NCBI GenBank assembly: GCA_018806915.1 | Contig: JAGKQI010000090.1 | Location: 1,240,001 to 1,304,000 of the forward strand | DNA: 64,000 nt | Source: Phytophthora colocasiae | Taxonomy: Eukaryota > Oomycota > Peronosporomycetes > Peronosporales > Peronosporaceae | Direction: 5' to 3' | Shown: positions 39,435-50,100 of the stretch, piece after piece | How the letters are laid out: every line of letters starts with the position of its first letter | Numbering within the stretch: position 1 is the first letter of the stretch | Notes under the pieces: generated by a model | The model's input: the letters and a program-made list of their open reading frames with translations, nothing else | Databases searched by the model: none | Told to the model about the DNA's origin: nothing | Made by a program: the position numbers and the translations under genes

Positions 39435-41132
39435 TTATCCGTTCCAAACGCCATCACCAACCGTCTCTAAAGGGAAAAGCGCTTGTGTAGATGAAGATCC
39501 GATGCCATCCGACCAGGCCACGACTTGAGCAGTACGGGCTTTTGGGTTATCAGGTTGGGACGAAACCCCACCAAGCTTATGATCAATTAATGTGGCAATC
39601 CCTGAACAATGCCGTTCGTCAAGCGACTCTACTCTATGACCTGAAATGACTCCAATGACAATCAAATTGTCAATAGGGGTAGAAATCCAATACAGCTTAG
39701 GTAGAACCAAATAGCACATGTCTTCCTCCTCCACTTTCATCATCCCGAAAGCTTTCAGCGTTGATTTCTTGTAGAATAATTTCCCATCGTGAAAACAATA
39801 ACCTCCCAACATGATCAATCTACTGCGAGGTCCTAACGCCGTGTCGACACTGCATGGAGCTGAGAAAACTGCTAACGATCGATGTTTCCACCACACGTAA
39901 ACCAACGCCCACGGTACACGTACGGACGCGATGATCGATAGAATCACCAGTACAACTGCACCATGACACGTTAAACTCCAAACGTAGTAGGAAACAGCGA
40001 GAGCAGTTGGTTTTGATCGCTTAAAGTCCGACGCATTCAGTCGCGACAAAACCATTTGAAACACCATAGCAGTGACCAATTCACCCACTAACGCAGTCTC
40101 GTAGCTGAAGAACAGTCTCTTGATCCGTAGTCTCCACTTCTCCTTTAACCACTTAGTACGTTCAAGCATCTCGTTGAGAACTAATGTCAAGCCGGACAAG
40201 TTGTAGCCTAGTGAAACGTACTGCACTTTTGATACCCAGCCATCGTTCGCAATAATGAGGAACAAGTCTGTCATGATCCCTTCAAAAATCAAGTAGAGCA
40301 GAGCAACGCGCTGGAAGTGCGTAGCTCCATGCGCTGTCAAGCGTAGATTTTCCTGCACAAACACTGAAGCCTCGTGCTGTTCAAGTTGTTCACATCTCCG
40401 ACTGTATCGCCTGCATGTTATGTAGCACCGGCGGATGATGACAAGTCGATAAATTAACCACAGAGAACCGACAAAACTGTACCAGTACGACATCCTCGGC
40501 TTCGTACTACCAGTATCTCTAGCCAGGTAAACTCCATTGATATCGTAAGTCCCGAGAACGTCCACGGCAAAGTACGAGATTTTGTCCCTAGCGCAAAACG
40601 TTCCGGTGTTACCTTCGTAGAACGAGTAGAACCCTACACTGCCGTGGTACATGTAGGCTTCGAACAGAAAGCTGTCGTTTGCACAACTCGAAGGTGCAGT
40701 GTGGAACGGAGTAGTTTTCTTACGGCCGATAATGTAGTTCCCATGCACACTGAATTGAGGTACTACGAAATGGCACACGGTAGTATTGCCCACAGAATAG
40801 TAGTGAGTCGGGTCCTGGTTCCACCAGACTCCGGCCAGCAAGAAACCTTCCACTGGGCATTTGTCGTGCAGATTCTCCCTCAACTTTGGTAAATCTGACG
40901 CTATTGCTAGCTTCTCTGGAATTTGATGCGGTTTGACAAACTTGACGTAGCTCCGAGCTTGTAGAGCGAGGGGTGAGCCACACAGCCAGGAGAATCCGTT
41001 GGGGTGTCACCATCGAGAATATTTCTTTGACTTTGTTGCAATCCACTGGAAGGAACGATCTCGAATGCTGCTCCTTCGTGGTGGTGACACTGGGGCGGCC
41101 TGGACTGGCGAAACCACATTGATCTTAAGCAT
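39435..41132 (-). pseudogene. Membrane-protein family copy with broken 5' end
   Basis: The ATG at 41132 (MLKINVVSPVQ) matches the start of the 12245 copy. A one-base loss near 41010 gives an early TGA, and a further deletion of about 14 bases follows within the first hydrophobic segment. The main open frame, from about 40880 to the stop at 39435, carries all later family blocks (CPVEGFLLAGVWWNQDPTHYY, GIMTDLFLIIANDG) but has no ATG before the middle of the ectodomain. Its 3' half is nearly identical to 13230-13780 on the opposite strand, while its 5' half is clearly diverged from that copy, a sign of gene conversion. Confidence 0.85.
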
Positions 41133-41229
41133 GGACGGAGGTAAGCAAACAGGTCTCACAAGGTCTCACAGCTTCATTGAAAACGGACCGATTCGTTTTC
41201 TGTTTTTAGTAGTTGTCAACTCAAATGCC

Positions 41230-42243
41230 TCAGACCTGAGAGCTTTCACAGGTTTCTGTCTGGATCTGCTTGTAATTGATCACCGACGTGGGTTTGGGCT
41301 CACTCTCTTGACTGTCTGAAGTTCCGGACACTTGAGCAAGTGGATGATGGTAGAGATACATGGAGATCACAAGTACCCCAAGGCCACAAGCGAACTCCAG
41401 AGATGGGGAAAAGGCGAAGAAGATCATGGATAGGAGAGTCGTCAACATCATCGCCATCGAGTGCGAGTAGACACAGGCGATATTGTCCAGATACTTGAGG
41501 ATACAAGCCATGAAGATTCCCCCGATGGAGTTCACAAGGAGAATTGCCACCGTCCAACCACTGTAGTCGTGGAAAAAGCCTTTCGACAACAAATTCCCAT
41601 TGTCCAGGAGCAGTCCAAAAGCATTGAAACCCATGCCGAAAGTATACATTTGCACGCTCTGCCACAGGAACGGACAGTCCGATTGCTTCTTCAATGTCCA
41701 TTCAGCGAAAACGCTAGCACAGGAAGACAAGGTAACACCAACAAGTGCCAGTGATAACCCTCGTACTAAATCTTGTGACGTTTCCACTGAAAATGTACTG
41801 AATCTGTCGGATTGACTCGTGAGCACCCCCAATATCAACAATACGATTGCCAATCTGTGCAATTCCGACAGTGGATGCTTCAGAACGTAGCGAAAAAGCA
41901 CTGCAGTGAGGAGGATCTTGAGATTCCAGAGAACGGAGACTGTGGCAGCATCCAGATACCGTAGAACGACGAAGTTGAGATTGCTCTCAAGCGTACTTAA
42001 GAGTGCTGGCACGGCGTAGTACCAGCTCGTTTTTACCTGCAATTGACGTGGAATTGCAGTCTTTGTGACGACTATAGCGATTAACATGGCCAAAAGCTTG
42101 AGAGCTTCGATGAGAAACGTCACTGTGACGCTGCTGTAAGGCACCACCAGACCATTCGCTTTGGACGCGATGATGCAGAGATTCCCAGAACAGAGGAAAG
42201 CTGCAGCCACGAACATTAAACTTAACTTCCTTTTGAGCTCCAT
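41230..42243 (-). CDS. Nucleotide-sugar transporter, SLC35A-like
   Basis: 337-residue multipass Golgi/ER antiporter that probably exchanges a nucleotide sugar for the nucleoside monophosphate. About ten hydrophobic helices are visible. Family signatures are the block LNFVVLRYLDAATVSVLWNL near helix 4 (a version of the SLC35A N..Y..L...T..V....K motif) and LKYLDNIACVYSHSMAMMLT near helix 9. The C-terminal tail is polar, without an obvious ER-return signal. Intronless. The start at 42243 follows a TCTCCATTCATTTAAA stretch, a weak initiator match. It is divergent from the TB2/HVA22-like gene, with 243 bases between ATGs. The sugar (UDP-Gal, UDP-GlcNAc or other) cannot be told from sequence. Confidence 0.88.
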   Translation of the reverse strand: MELKRKLSLMFVAAAFLCSGNLCIIASKANGLVVPYSSVTVTFLIEALKLLAMLIAIVVTKTAIPRQLQVKTSWYYAVPALLSTLESNLNFVVLRYLDAATVSVLWNLKILLTAVLFRYVLKHPLSELHRLAIVLLILGVLTSQSDRFSTFSVETSQDLVRGLSLALVGVTLSSCASVFAEWTLKKQSDCPFLWQSVQMYTFGMGFNAFGLLLDNGNLLSKGFFHDYSGWTVAILLVNSIGGIFMACILKYLDNIACVYSHSMAMMLTTLLSMIFFAFSPSLEFACGLGVLVISMYLYHHPLAQVSGTSDSQESEPKPTSVINYKQIQTETCESSQV

Positions 42244-42336
42244 GGTGCTTTTTAAATGAATGGAGAGGAAGGAATACAGCGGAGGAGCTTGTCAGTATCA
42301 GAGGGAAGTTGCCTTTCGATGGTCGTAAAGTACCAC

Positions 42337-42359
42337 CCATTATTGTTGGACAATAATGG
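42337..42359. promoter_or_regulatory. 10-bp inverted repeat in the divergent promoter
   Basis: CCATTATTGT, three bases, then ACAATAATGG: a perfect inverted repeat roughly midway between the divergent start codons at 42243 and 42487. Candidate regulatory site for one or both genes. Confidence 0.5.
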
Positions 42360-42439
42360 AGAACAATTAATTATGTCTATACAGTACCGTAGATGACATT
42401 TTATAAATACGGTAAGGTAACCCCTCATGATAGTGACTA

Positions 42440-42452
42440 GATCATTTTTTAG
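42440..42452 (+). promoter_or_regulatory. Possible initiator of the TB2/HVA22-like gene
   Basis: GATCATTTTTTAG contains the TCATTYY core of the oomycete initiator. It lies 45 bases upstream of the ATG at 42487 and downstream of the alternative ATG at 42427, favouring the later start. Confidence 0.45.
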
Positions 42453-42486
42453 TGACCTAACGCATCTCCGACTCCTCGTGACGACG

Positions 42487-44116
42487 ATGCGGCGGCTCGT
42501 CCTGCCTGCTCTAGGGGCTCTCGCGGCCTCTGTCCTCTTTGTAAAGCTCCAAGCACAGACTCCCAGCCCTGCTGATGCCGTAGACCTCGAAGGTCCAGTC
42601 CCTGTGCTCACTGTACGTCGTTTTTAAATATCTTTTTGCCCTAAATTGTCTCCTCTGAGTATTAATTCGTCATTTTAATTCAACACAGCAGAATGCTTTG
42701 CCCCTGCCCACTACGCTGCTATCTCAGTACATTCCTATAGACTTTTCCAGTCAATTCAATGCCTCTGAAGTGGCTCAGCTCTTTAGTCAGAGTCCGGATT
42801 GGGGAGCCATTGGATTCGCACTGGAAGATGCTGTAGTGACCACTTTCCAGTGTTTTAAATTCTGGGGGACGTTTCTCCTGCTAATTTCAGTACCTGTTGT
42901 CCAAGCTTTGGCTGTGCTGGGGGAAGCAGCTCTTCCTCATGTACTGACTGCTGTTAGATTCGGTGTCGAGTATGTCTGTGAGCTGGATCCACTGCATCAA
43001 GCTATTATCGTTATCTCAGTACTGTTGGTAGTAGTCTGCATTCGGCAAGGATACGTCCACAAGGCTAGGATGCAATATGTGAGGACCCGACGACTACTGG
43101 AACTGCGATACAGAGCTTTTGTGGCGAGTCTGAGTGCCAAATGGCGTGTTGTAGCCATCTTGTTGCCTCACGTGTTGTTCTTCGCCCTCAGCTATGAAGC
43201 ACTCTACTGGCTACCAGATCCTACGACTGATATACTGAGCAGCCAGACGCTGTTCGGCCTACTGTCCATTGGGTATCCTCTGTTGCATTCCATCGGAGTT
43301 ATCCGCCAGAAGAGACTTTACCCGAGAAGCTCCAAGTCCAGTCCGCCCAAGTCAAGACCAGGAGCTACAAGCGAATTGATCAAGAAGTTCGAGAAGATCA
43401 GCATCCCAGACTACGAGTGGAGAGGGTATGAGGCCTGCTTGAAGTACTGGGTCATCTGGTCGTTGGCAGTCTGTGGGATCGGCATGATGACGCTCTTCCT
43501 ACCAGCGTTTGTGACGTCGTTCTTCACAGTCCCGCTCCACCTGTGCAACGTCTTCTTGATCTGGATGCACTCTCCCTTCACGCGAGGAGATATTGCCCTG
43601 TACACCCTGTTGAGTCCACTAGTGAGCCCGTACGCGAACCGAATCCACGAGCGTGAGGCAGCAGTCAACGCGGAGGCCGAAGAGAAGGCGAACTTCCTAA
43701 TGCGCATGCTTGTCTCGTTCCGTGTGGTGCCGGAGCGACATGTCCACTTGGCCAAGGACCTGTGGTCGCAGGGTCCTGCGCTCTTCGGACTTATGTTCCT
43801 GTTTACGCCAGGCTTCGTGGCCTCTCGGGGCTGCGCACTCATGGGTTTTGGCTTCCCCGCTTACATCACGATCGGAGTGCTAGGCGAGAAACGGACGCGT
43901 CGCTACGAATGGTGGCTCGCATACTTTAGTGTAGCGGTGACGGTGGACTACTTGGTCAATGCGATCGGACGAGAGATCGCGTGGCTTCCACTGTTTTACC
44001 ACGCGAAGTTGCTAGTGATGATGTGGCTCCAGTTCCCGTACTTCCAAGGAGCCGAACGGATCTTCAACACCTGCTTCTCCAGCGTCTTCATAGTTCCAGA
44101 ACGCAAAAACAAATGA
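42487..44116 (+). CDS. TB2/DP1/HVA22 (REEP-like) ER membrane protein (two exons)
   Basis: 517-residue membrane protein. Exon 1 is 42487-42612, and the 76-base intron starts GTACGT. The acceptor is a tandem CAGCAG (42686-42691), so the protein may include or skip one Gln; exon 2 ends at 44116. The N-terminus (MRRLVLPALGALAASVLFVK) is signal-peptide-like. Several hydrophobic segments follow. The last 120 residues fit TB2/DP1/HVA22: WWLAYFSVAVTVDYLVNAIG, then WLPLFYHAKLLVMMWLQFPY, FQGAERIF. An earlier block (GYEACLKYWVIWSLAVCGIG) looks like a second, diverged copy. Such proteins bend ER membrane or aid traffic. An in-frame ATG at 42427 would add 20 residues and bury the signal sequence, so it is not chosen. 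Confidence 0.82.
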
Positions 44117-44230
44117 ATGGATTTGCATTGTGGAGATATCCAAGGCTTATTTGCTGAATCCTGTTGCTAACTTCTCCATGCAGAAACGCCCGAGATATTC
44201 GCAGTTTGCTATTGTTAGGGGCGTGAGGTG

Positions 44231-44288
44231 GTAAGTCCTCGACGTTTGTACGCACTTCAATTTGAAGCTAATTCCCTCACTGTTGTAG
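44231..44288 (+). other. Predicted 5'-UTR intron of the PH-domain gene
   Basis: GTAAGT at 44231, a CTAAT branch-point-like sequence and TTGTAG ending at 44288, three bases before the ATG at 44292. Length (58 bases) matches other introns here. A short upstream frame begins at an ATG near 44178 and ends at the splice junction. Confidence 0.6.
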
Positions 44289-44291
44289 ACC

Positions 44292-47003
44292 ATGCGGAGA
44301 TCGTTATCGGTCCAAAGCAGTCGATCTGGACGTCACCCCGCCTACAGTGTACCTGACACCTCAAGTCTTCAAGAACCAGTCGTGTACAATGGGAAAATGC
44401 CTGCGTCGGAAGACACAGCTCCCGTTGATATCCTGCTTAGCGTCTCGACCGAGACTGTGCACGCTCTCACCGTCCATCAGAACAAAATGCTGTTCCAGTG
44501 CCCCCTTGGCCTCATGAAGGAGATTGTATGGGATCACAGCGAAAAGTCCGTCCACTTCGTGCTGGACGATGGCTCAACCTCACCCACGTTCATTTTCCCG
44601 GTGCTGACGGACTTGGAAACTCATTTGACAGCGATTCTGGCGCTTTCGGACCTGGAGAATCCACCCGAGCAAGCTTACATTGGCGTTCTCATCGGCCAGA
44701 ACCTGCCATCACCAATCCAACAGCGTCGAGCGTCTTTTGGATTCACTCAACCAGCCATGATCCCAATGTCCAAACGAAAAGAATTGTTGAAAAGAGAACA
44801 ACCGGTACGAAATGCCACGAGTCGGGAGCGTCTAGGACTGGAGTTCATCCGGAGTGGCTTCCTCTGCTTCACTTGCTCAATCAATGGAGATCTCCGCGGA
44901 TTAACCTTAGGAGTTACGCACCTGCGAGTGTATCCATCTCCCGACAGCCACGACCGCAGTGCGTGCTTGTTCTCGTACTCGTACGAGCATTTAGAATCCT
45001 GTGACGTATCAGGGACACGTCTTGAGCTTCGCTTCCGCTCGACTCACCAACTGGCCAAGCAGCCAAGTTGCCTCGTGTTCCAGAGCTTGGAGTCTCAGTA
45101 TATCCGAGAAGCGGTTTGGTACCTCAAGAACGGCTCGTACATGGACGCTTCTATTCGAGAGCTGCTGGCCTCCCCGAGATCTAACAGCACTCGACCGATT
45201 CCCCACACTGGAAGTTCTCGTCGAGGGAATATGCTGATGTTTTTCACAGATGCTGACAGCTTAAAGCAACGAATTGAAGCCTGCTGTCGAGTGATCGGGT
45301 GTGAAAGTCTCGTGGAGAGCAGTGAATGCATCGAAAGTAGAATGGACGAAGCTTCAGCCTTGAACGATATGGTCTACATCCATTCGGGAGAACTGAGCCA
45401 CATAAATCCAAGCACTTCGCGAGTAATAACCAGTGGGTTGTGTGAATTCCACACCTCGTGTCTTTCGTCTCCTGCCGATGCCCTTACAAGACACAAGTCG
45501 CGTGACAAGCCTCCACTTCCAGCCAAGAGTATGCAGCCTTTGGTCTCTCTCCTTCAGTCGAAACACTACGCGAAGATGTTCAAGTTCCAAGGTCAACTAC
45601 TGAAGAGACAGAACGGCCGTACATTCCACCTACGGAAGACCTGGCACCCCAAGCTGGTAGCTCTTTTCGAGACTCCAGTGGGCGGTTTCCTGTGCTACTA
45701 CGACAAGAAAACACACTGTCCAGGACTGACTGAGACACCAAAGGAGCGTCGAGTGATTGACTTGAGCTCTGTGATTTGTATCCGACCAGTGTCCAATTCC
45801 AGTCCTGTGAGTCGCAGTAGCAGCCCAACGATGCACGCTTTTGACGTGGTGACACTCTACCGGACGTGGACATTTGCAGCTCTGGAACCAGAGCAGTACG
45901 AGATTTGGCTTCACGTATTGACTGAATGTGTGGAGAAGCACGCAACAATCGCCCCGGATCGCGTCCTTCGGTTCCCTGTGAAGCTGGCGATGACTGCCCA
46001 GACATCACCGAGTGAAGCCACCAGCCTGGAGATTTCGTCCCATGGAGTTCTGTTCTGTACAGGCCACGACTCTGACGTTGTATTGAGTTCCTGGTATTAC
46101 ACAGACCTCGAGAAATGGTCCGTTGTCTACCAGCAAGGTTACACGTGCTGCTTGCTCAAGTGTAAATGTTCTACTCCAGCATCGCCCGGTTCTCCTCGCA
46201 CGATAGCTGGAGATACTATCACTCAGGATTTTCTTTTCCGGACAGCAGAGGCAAGCACGATCTGTCTAGCCATTGAGTTCTACGTGGGGAAGTGCATGGC
46301 CAAACTGGAAGTTCTCGCTGGACAGTATTTGGAAGAGACCAAGACACAGAAGGCCAAGACCAATGAAAAACTACAGCTGCGGTTGGTCCAAGAACACCCG
46401 ATTGAGATGGTGATACTTGCTCCAGTTAGGAGCCCCGAGAAACCAACAGTTGATGAAGCTCCAAAGGTTCACGGGAGAGCAGAATTGACTGATAGGATAC
46501 CAGTACTGGACGAGCTGCTGATCGACTTGGAAGATGCTCCACAAAAGGAATACCAGGTGCAGGGTAATAGAATCTCAGAGACGGAGGGTGTGACTGCGGT
46601 AGTAACGCCTCAAAGCAATGGTGAAGTGAAGGCAGCCCCATTGTTACTGGATCTTGATCAAGACTTCGTGAACGTCGAAGAAATAACGGGTCTTTCATTC
46701 TCTCCTGCCATCGAACAAGCTGCTGCAACGGAACTGAAGAACCAACAGCTTCAGTATCTGCTGCGGTTGTTGTCACCTCCACCCCTGCTCCTCCTCGAAT
46801 ACCAATCGTCTTGGCTTGACGATCAACATGAGGTCAACGAAGTTGAGCACGTTCCAGAAGACAATCGAAATTCGGAGTGTGAGGTCTCTGACCGCTCGGA
46901 TGCCTTCAACTCGTGTGCTTCCGAGGTGGAATTGCCTCCCCACTTGATAGACGAGCATGATCCTCTCGAACTCTTTGAAGATGCCATGGACAGGATAGAT
47001 TAG
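44292..47003 (+). CDS. PH-domain protein with clathrin-box-like motifs
   Basis: 903-residue cytosolic protein. A central PH domain (about 426-545) starts KMFKFQGQLLKRQNGRTFHL and ends with the expected Trp helix (EPEQYEIWLHVLTECV); basic residues in the first loop suggest phosphoinositide binding. Segments before it (about 190-285, ending YIREAVWYLKNG) and after it (about 555-690) have beta-rich PTB/FERM-like patterns, but I cannot assign them firmly. The acidic C-terminal tail carries LLIDLEDA and LLLDLDQD, both matching the clathrin-box pattern L-phi-x-phi-[DE]. Together this suggests an endocytic or membrane-traffic adaptor (inference). The start at 44292 follows a predicted 5'-UTR intron. 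The gene is intronless otherwise. Confidence 0.75.
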   Translation: MRRSLSVQSSRSGRHPAYSVPDTSSLQEPVVYNGKMPASEDTAPVDILLSVSTETVHALTVHQNKMLFQCPLGLMKEIVWDHSEKSVHFVLDDGSTSPTFIFPVLTDLETHLTAILALSDLENPPEQAYIGVLIGQNLPSPIQQRRASFGFTQPAMIPMSKRKELLKREQPVRNATSRERLGLEFIRSGFLCFTCSINGDLRGLTLGVTHLRVYPSPDSHDRSACLFSYSYEHLESCDVSGTRLELRFRSTHQLAKQPSCLVFQSLESQYIREAVWYLKNGSYMDASIRELLASPRSNSTRPIPHTGSSRRGNMLMFFTDADSLKQRIEACCRVIGCESLVESSECIESRMDEASALNDMVYIHSGELSHINPSTSRVITSGLCEFHTSCLSSPADALTRHKSRDKPPLPAKSMQPLVSLLQSKHYAKMFKFQGQLLKRQNGRTFHLRKTWHPKLVALFETPVGGFLCYYDKKTHCPGLTETPKERRVIDLSSVICIRPVSNSSPVSRSSSPTMHAFDVVTLYRTWTFAALEPEQYEIWLHVLTECVEKHATIAPDRVLRFPVKLAMTAQTSPSEATSLEISSHGVLFCTGHDSDVVLSSWYYTDLEKWSVVYQQGYTCCLLKCKCSTPASPGSPRTIAGDTITQDFLFRTAEASTICLAIEFYVGKCMAKLEVLAGQYLEETKTQKAKTNEKLQLRLVQEHPIEMVILAPVRSPEKPTVDEAPKVHGRAELTDRIPVLDELLIDLEDAPQKEYQVQGNRISETEGVTAVVTPQSNGEVKAAPLLLDLDQDFVNVEEITGLSFSPAIEQAAATELKNQQLQYLLRLLSPPPLLLLEYQSSWLDDQHEVNEVEHVPEDNRNSECEVSDRSDAFNSCASEVELPPHLIDEHDPLELFEDAMDRID

Positions 47004-47111
47004 CTGAGCAGTACGTCAAGTAGATCACAAGCTGCAGCCCTAATTCAGACCTAATTCAGGCATCGAAACGGAAGCGGCGGTCGATCGGATGCGTCCGTGC
47101 AAGTGGCTTTC

Positions 47112-50100
47112 ATGGACCGCTCCAAAAGGTACGTACGACTGCAGCTTAAGGCTGTGAAAGAGGTAGAATTCGTGTTGCTAACTGGGAACTACAAGCAGCA
47201 CCTCATCTCCAATCCGAAGAAGAACTCCCAGTTCCCCATCCAAGTTCCCACCAATCAAGAAATCCAAACTTTTATCACCGAAAACCACAGTACGAGCCAA
47301 TGGGAAGGTATCGCTACCGAAAGTTTCGTCCGTCACGTTCAATACCAGTCAAGAACTCGACTCTGGAGAGGTAAATATGTTTGTTTATCCTTGAAAATTA
47401 CTTGATACTTCAGTTCTTAACTCTTCTGTTACTATAAGGAGCTGGAAATTCTCAAGTGCATTCTCGTACGAGAAGGATATCTACAGCGGTTAGTACGCGC
47501 AAGTTCAGCTGGTCACATTGCTGGTGCTCATCTAAGTGAGACAGTAGATGTACTGGATTTACTTCGACTAGCGACGTTGGAGACGGTGGAGGCTGTTGTT
47601 ACATGGCGAGCTCACAAGCAGAAGAGCAACAAGTTAGAGCTCGAACAGTTCAAGTGGAACGGGATTAACTACCTACTGAAGATCGCGTCGGACTTGGAGT
47701 TCCTGGAGAAGCACACGGGACTTGTAGCATGGCTTGGCTTCACGTTGCAGCGTAACCCTTTCGTTCTACCATTGAATCTCGACTGTCGAGCTAAACTGAT
47801 CTCTACATCTGCCGAGAGAGTCGCTACTGGAGATAGTAATCGGTTCTTGCAGGTTGGAGGGAAGAGACTACACTCGACTGATGTTACTGGAGACTCGGAC
47901 AAAGCTGAAGCTGAAGCTTTAGCACTGGCGCTTGCAGACAGAAGGCGGGCAAAGACGCCGTATGAGACGCGAGTTCTGAATGACGAAGAGTTGCTGCCCT
48001 ACGCGTCGAGTTTCGGAGTTGATCGGCCCAAATCTCGCGCTCCACGTGGTAAAACCAAGTACAGTTCGGTGTTGCCATCGCAGATTGGAGAAGAAGACAT
48101 GGCGAGGCTCTATGAAGCGGAACGCGTGGTTCTACATGAAGAAGCAGCTTTTGGACGATTCGCACGGGATATTCACGGTCGGGTAGTACCGGAGGACGAG
48201 GCCCAACGTCGATTTAGCATGGTAGAGCTGTCGGGCAACGCTTACAACATTCCTGATAGCTTACAGTCATCGTATACTGAGGACTCTGAGGGGGAACTGC
48301 GTCTTCGAGAGCGACCACAGTCTGAGATCTCTGGTAAGGCCCACGCTAAAAAACGTTCAGGCATGCTCGGACCCATTTCAAAGCCTAATTGGAGAGCATT
48401 CGACCGTCCTCCAGTCCCTAGACGAAGAGCTCGTGGTGCTCAACTGGAAGAAGCTTTGGCAGCTGAAAGGAAGGTGAATGCACAGTTGGGAGTGTTATTG
48501 GACTCTATGAAGGAGGAAATGGAGCGGAAGGCGATGGATATCGCCTATTTTGAAAGTTGTTCCGAACTACGTGGCTACTCTGACGAATTACGAGCTTTTA
48601 CGATCCAAGCGCAACGTGAACTGGATGCGCTTCGTAAAGAATTCCAGCTGAAAAAGAATCTGTACGAGAGTAAGACTGTTAACGTGCAGAAGAAGGAGGA
48701 GTTGCTCAACACGTTCAAGACGCAGCACAAGGCCATTGTGGACAAAAGTGTGAGGCGATCTTTCTCTCCATTGTGCATGGCGTTTAACTAACCTTTTACG
48801 TGTTTTCCGGCAGCATATCGAGCGGATAGAAACCAGTAAACTACCCAGTTTTAATCAACAACAGCAACGTCGAGAAGATCAAGAACAAGAAGCGCTTCGA
48901 GCTGCAGCAGCTATTGAGCGTCGCCAACATGAGCGTTCTACCCCCTTAGTGCAGCACTTTTGCGCTACTCAGATCCAGAAATTGGCTCGAGGTATGCTGG
49001 CACGACAAGCTTTCGAGCAGATGAAGATTGAGTTTGTAGTGGCAAGTACTTACATCCAAGCGGGGGTTCGTGGCTTCCTCGTGCGTCGTCGAGTAGCGAA
49101 AATGTACTGGCACAGAGCAGCATCAATCCACCTGCAACGCATGGCTCGAGGATTTTTAGATCGACAGTTCGCCAAAAAGAAGCGATTGGAGCGAAAGCAG
49201 GAACACGCAGCTCGACAGATTCAAAGAGTGGTAAGAGGACGCTTTGGACGTGTTTGGATGACAAAAATCCGAGAGTTGGTGGGTTGGAGACTTCAACTGG
49301 CACTTGCTGGACAGTCTATCAACGCTGTGGCATTGAAAGAGTTGGCAGACGCTTGTCAAACGATGGTTTCTGTCCCGAATCTCATGAAAACAGAGGGAAA
49401 AGCAAAGGAGAAGCCCCTTCCAGCTCTGGTACTTGGTCTTGTCCGTCTGTTGATGCTGTTCACAAGTGATTCTGATGAAGAATGGGATATCCCCAACGTT
49501 CGGTGGCGTGAAGCTTCACGGTTTCTTCGTTGTGGTGTTGGTGTTGCTCGTCGGATGCAGAGAATTTCTGATTCTGTTGCAGGAGCAGCAAGAGCTTTCA
49601 TGGCTTCATCTGGAGGCTTTGCAGGCGCTGGGGTAGCTGCATCCACGCCGTATTTACGCGAATCTGCTCTGGGGTTGGCCTTGTTAAAGGCTTTCCAAGG
49701 AGATTTAGACTTTAAAGTGGAGACTTTCGAACGGATCCCAAAAGGTTGGCAAGCTGCAGTGGCTCTGTTCAAGTGGACGACTGCGTTCTGTGCCATTGTG
49801 AATCTCCAGCGTCTTCTGGAAGCTTCAAAGAATAGTGTTTTGGTGGTAAGTCAGACTTTGAGCAAACGAGAAGCTCAACAGGAACGTACCGAACGACAAG
49901 AGGCTGATCACAGGGAAGAAGTACAAGCTCGACGCTTTATTCCACTGGAACTGGTGCAAGCACGTGGGTATCCGTTCCATCGACCTCGTCCGTTGCTGCT
50001 AGTGGTTTCCAATGATGTGCCTCTAAAGGCTCGAAATGCTGTCGTTGAGAAGCTCCAAACAGCTTTACCAGGTCTCTTTGTGACGATTACACGGCCTCCA

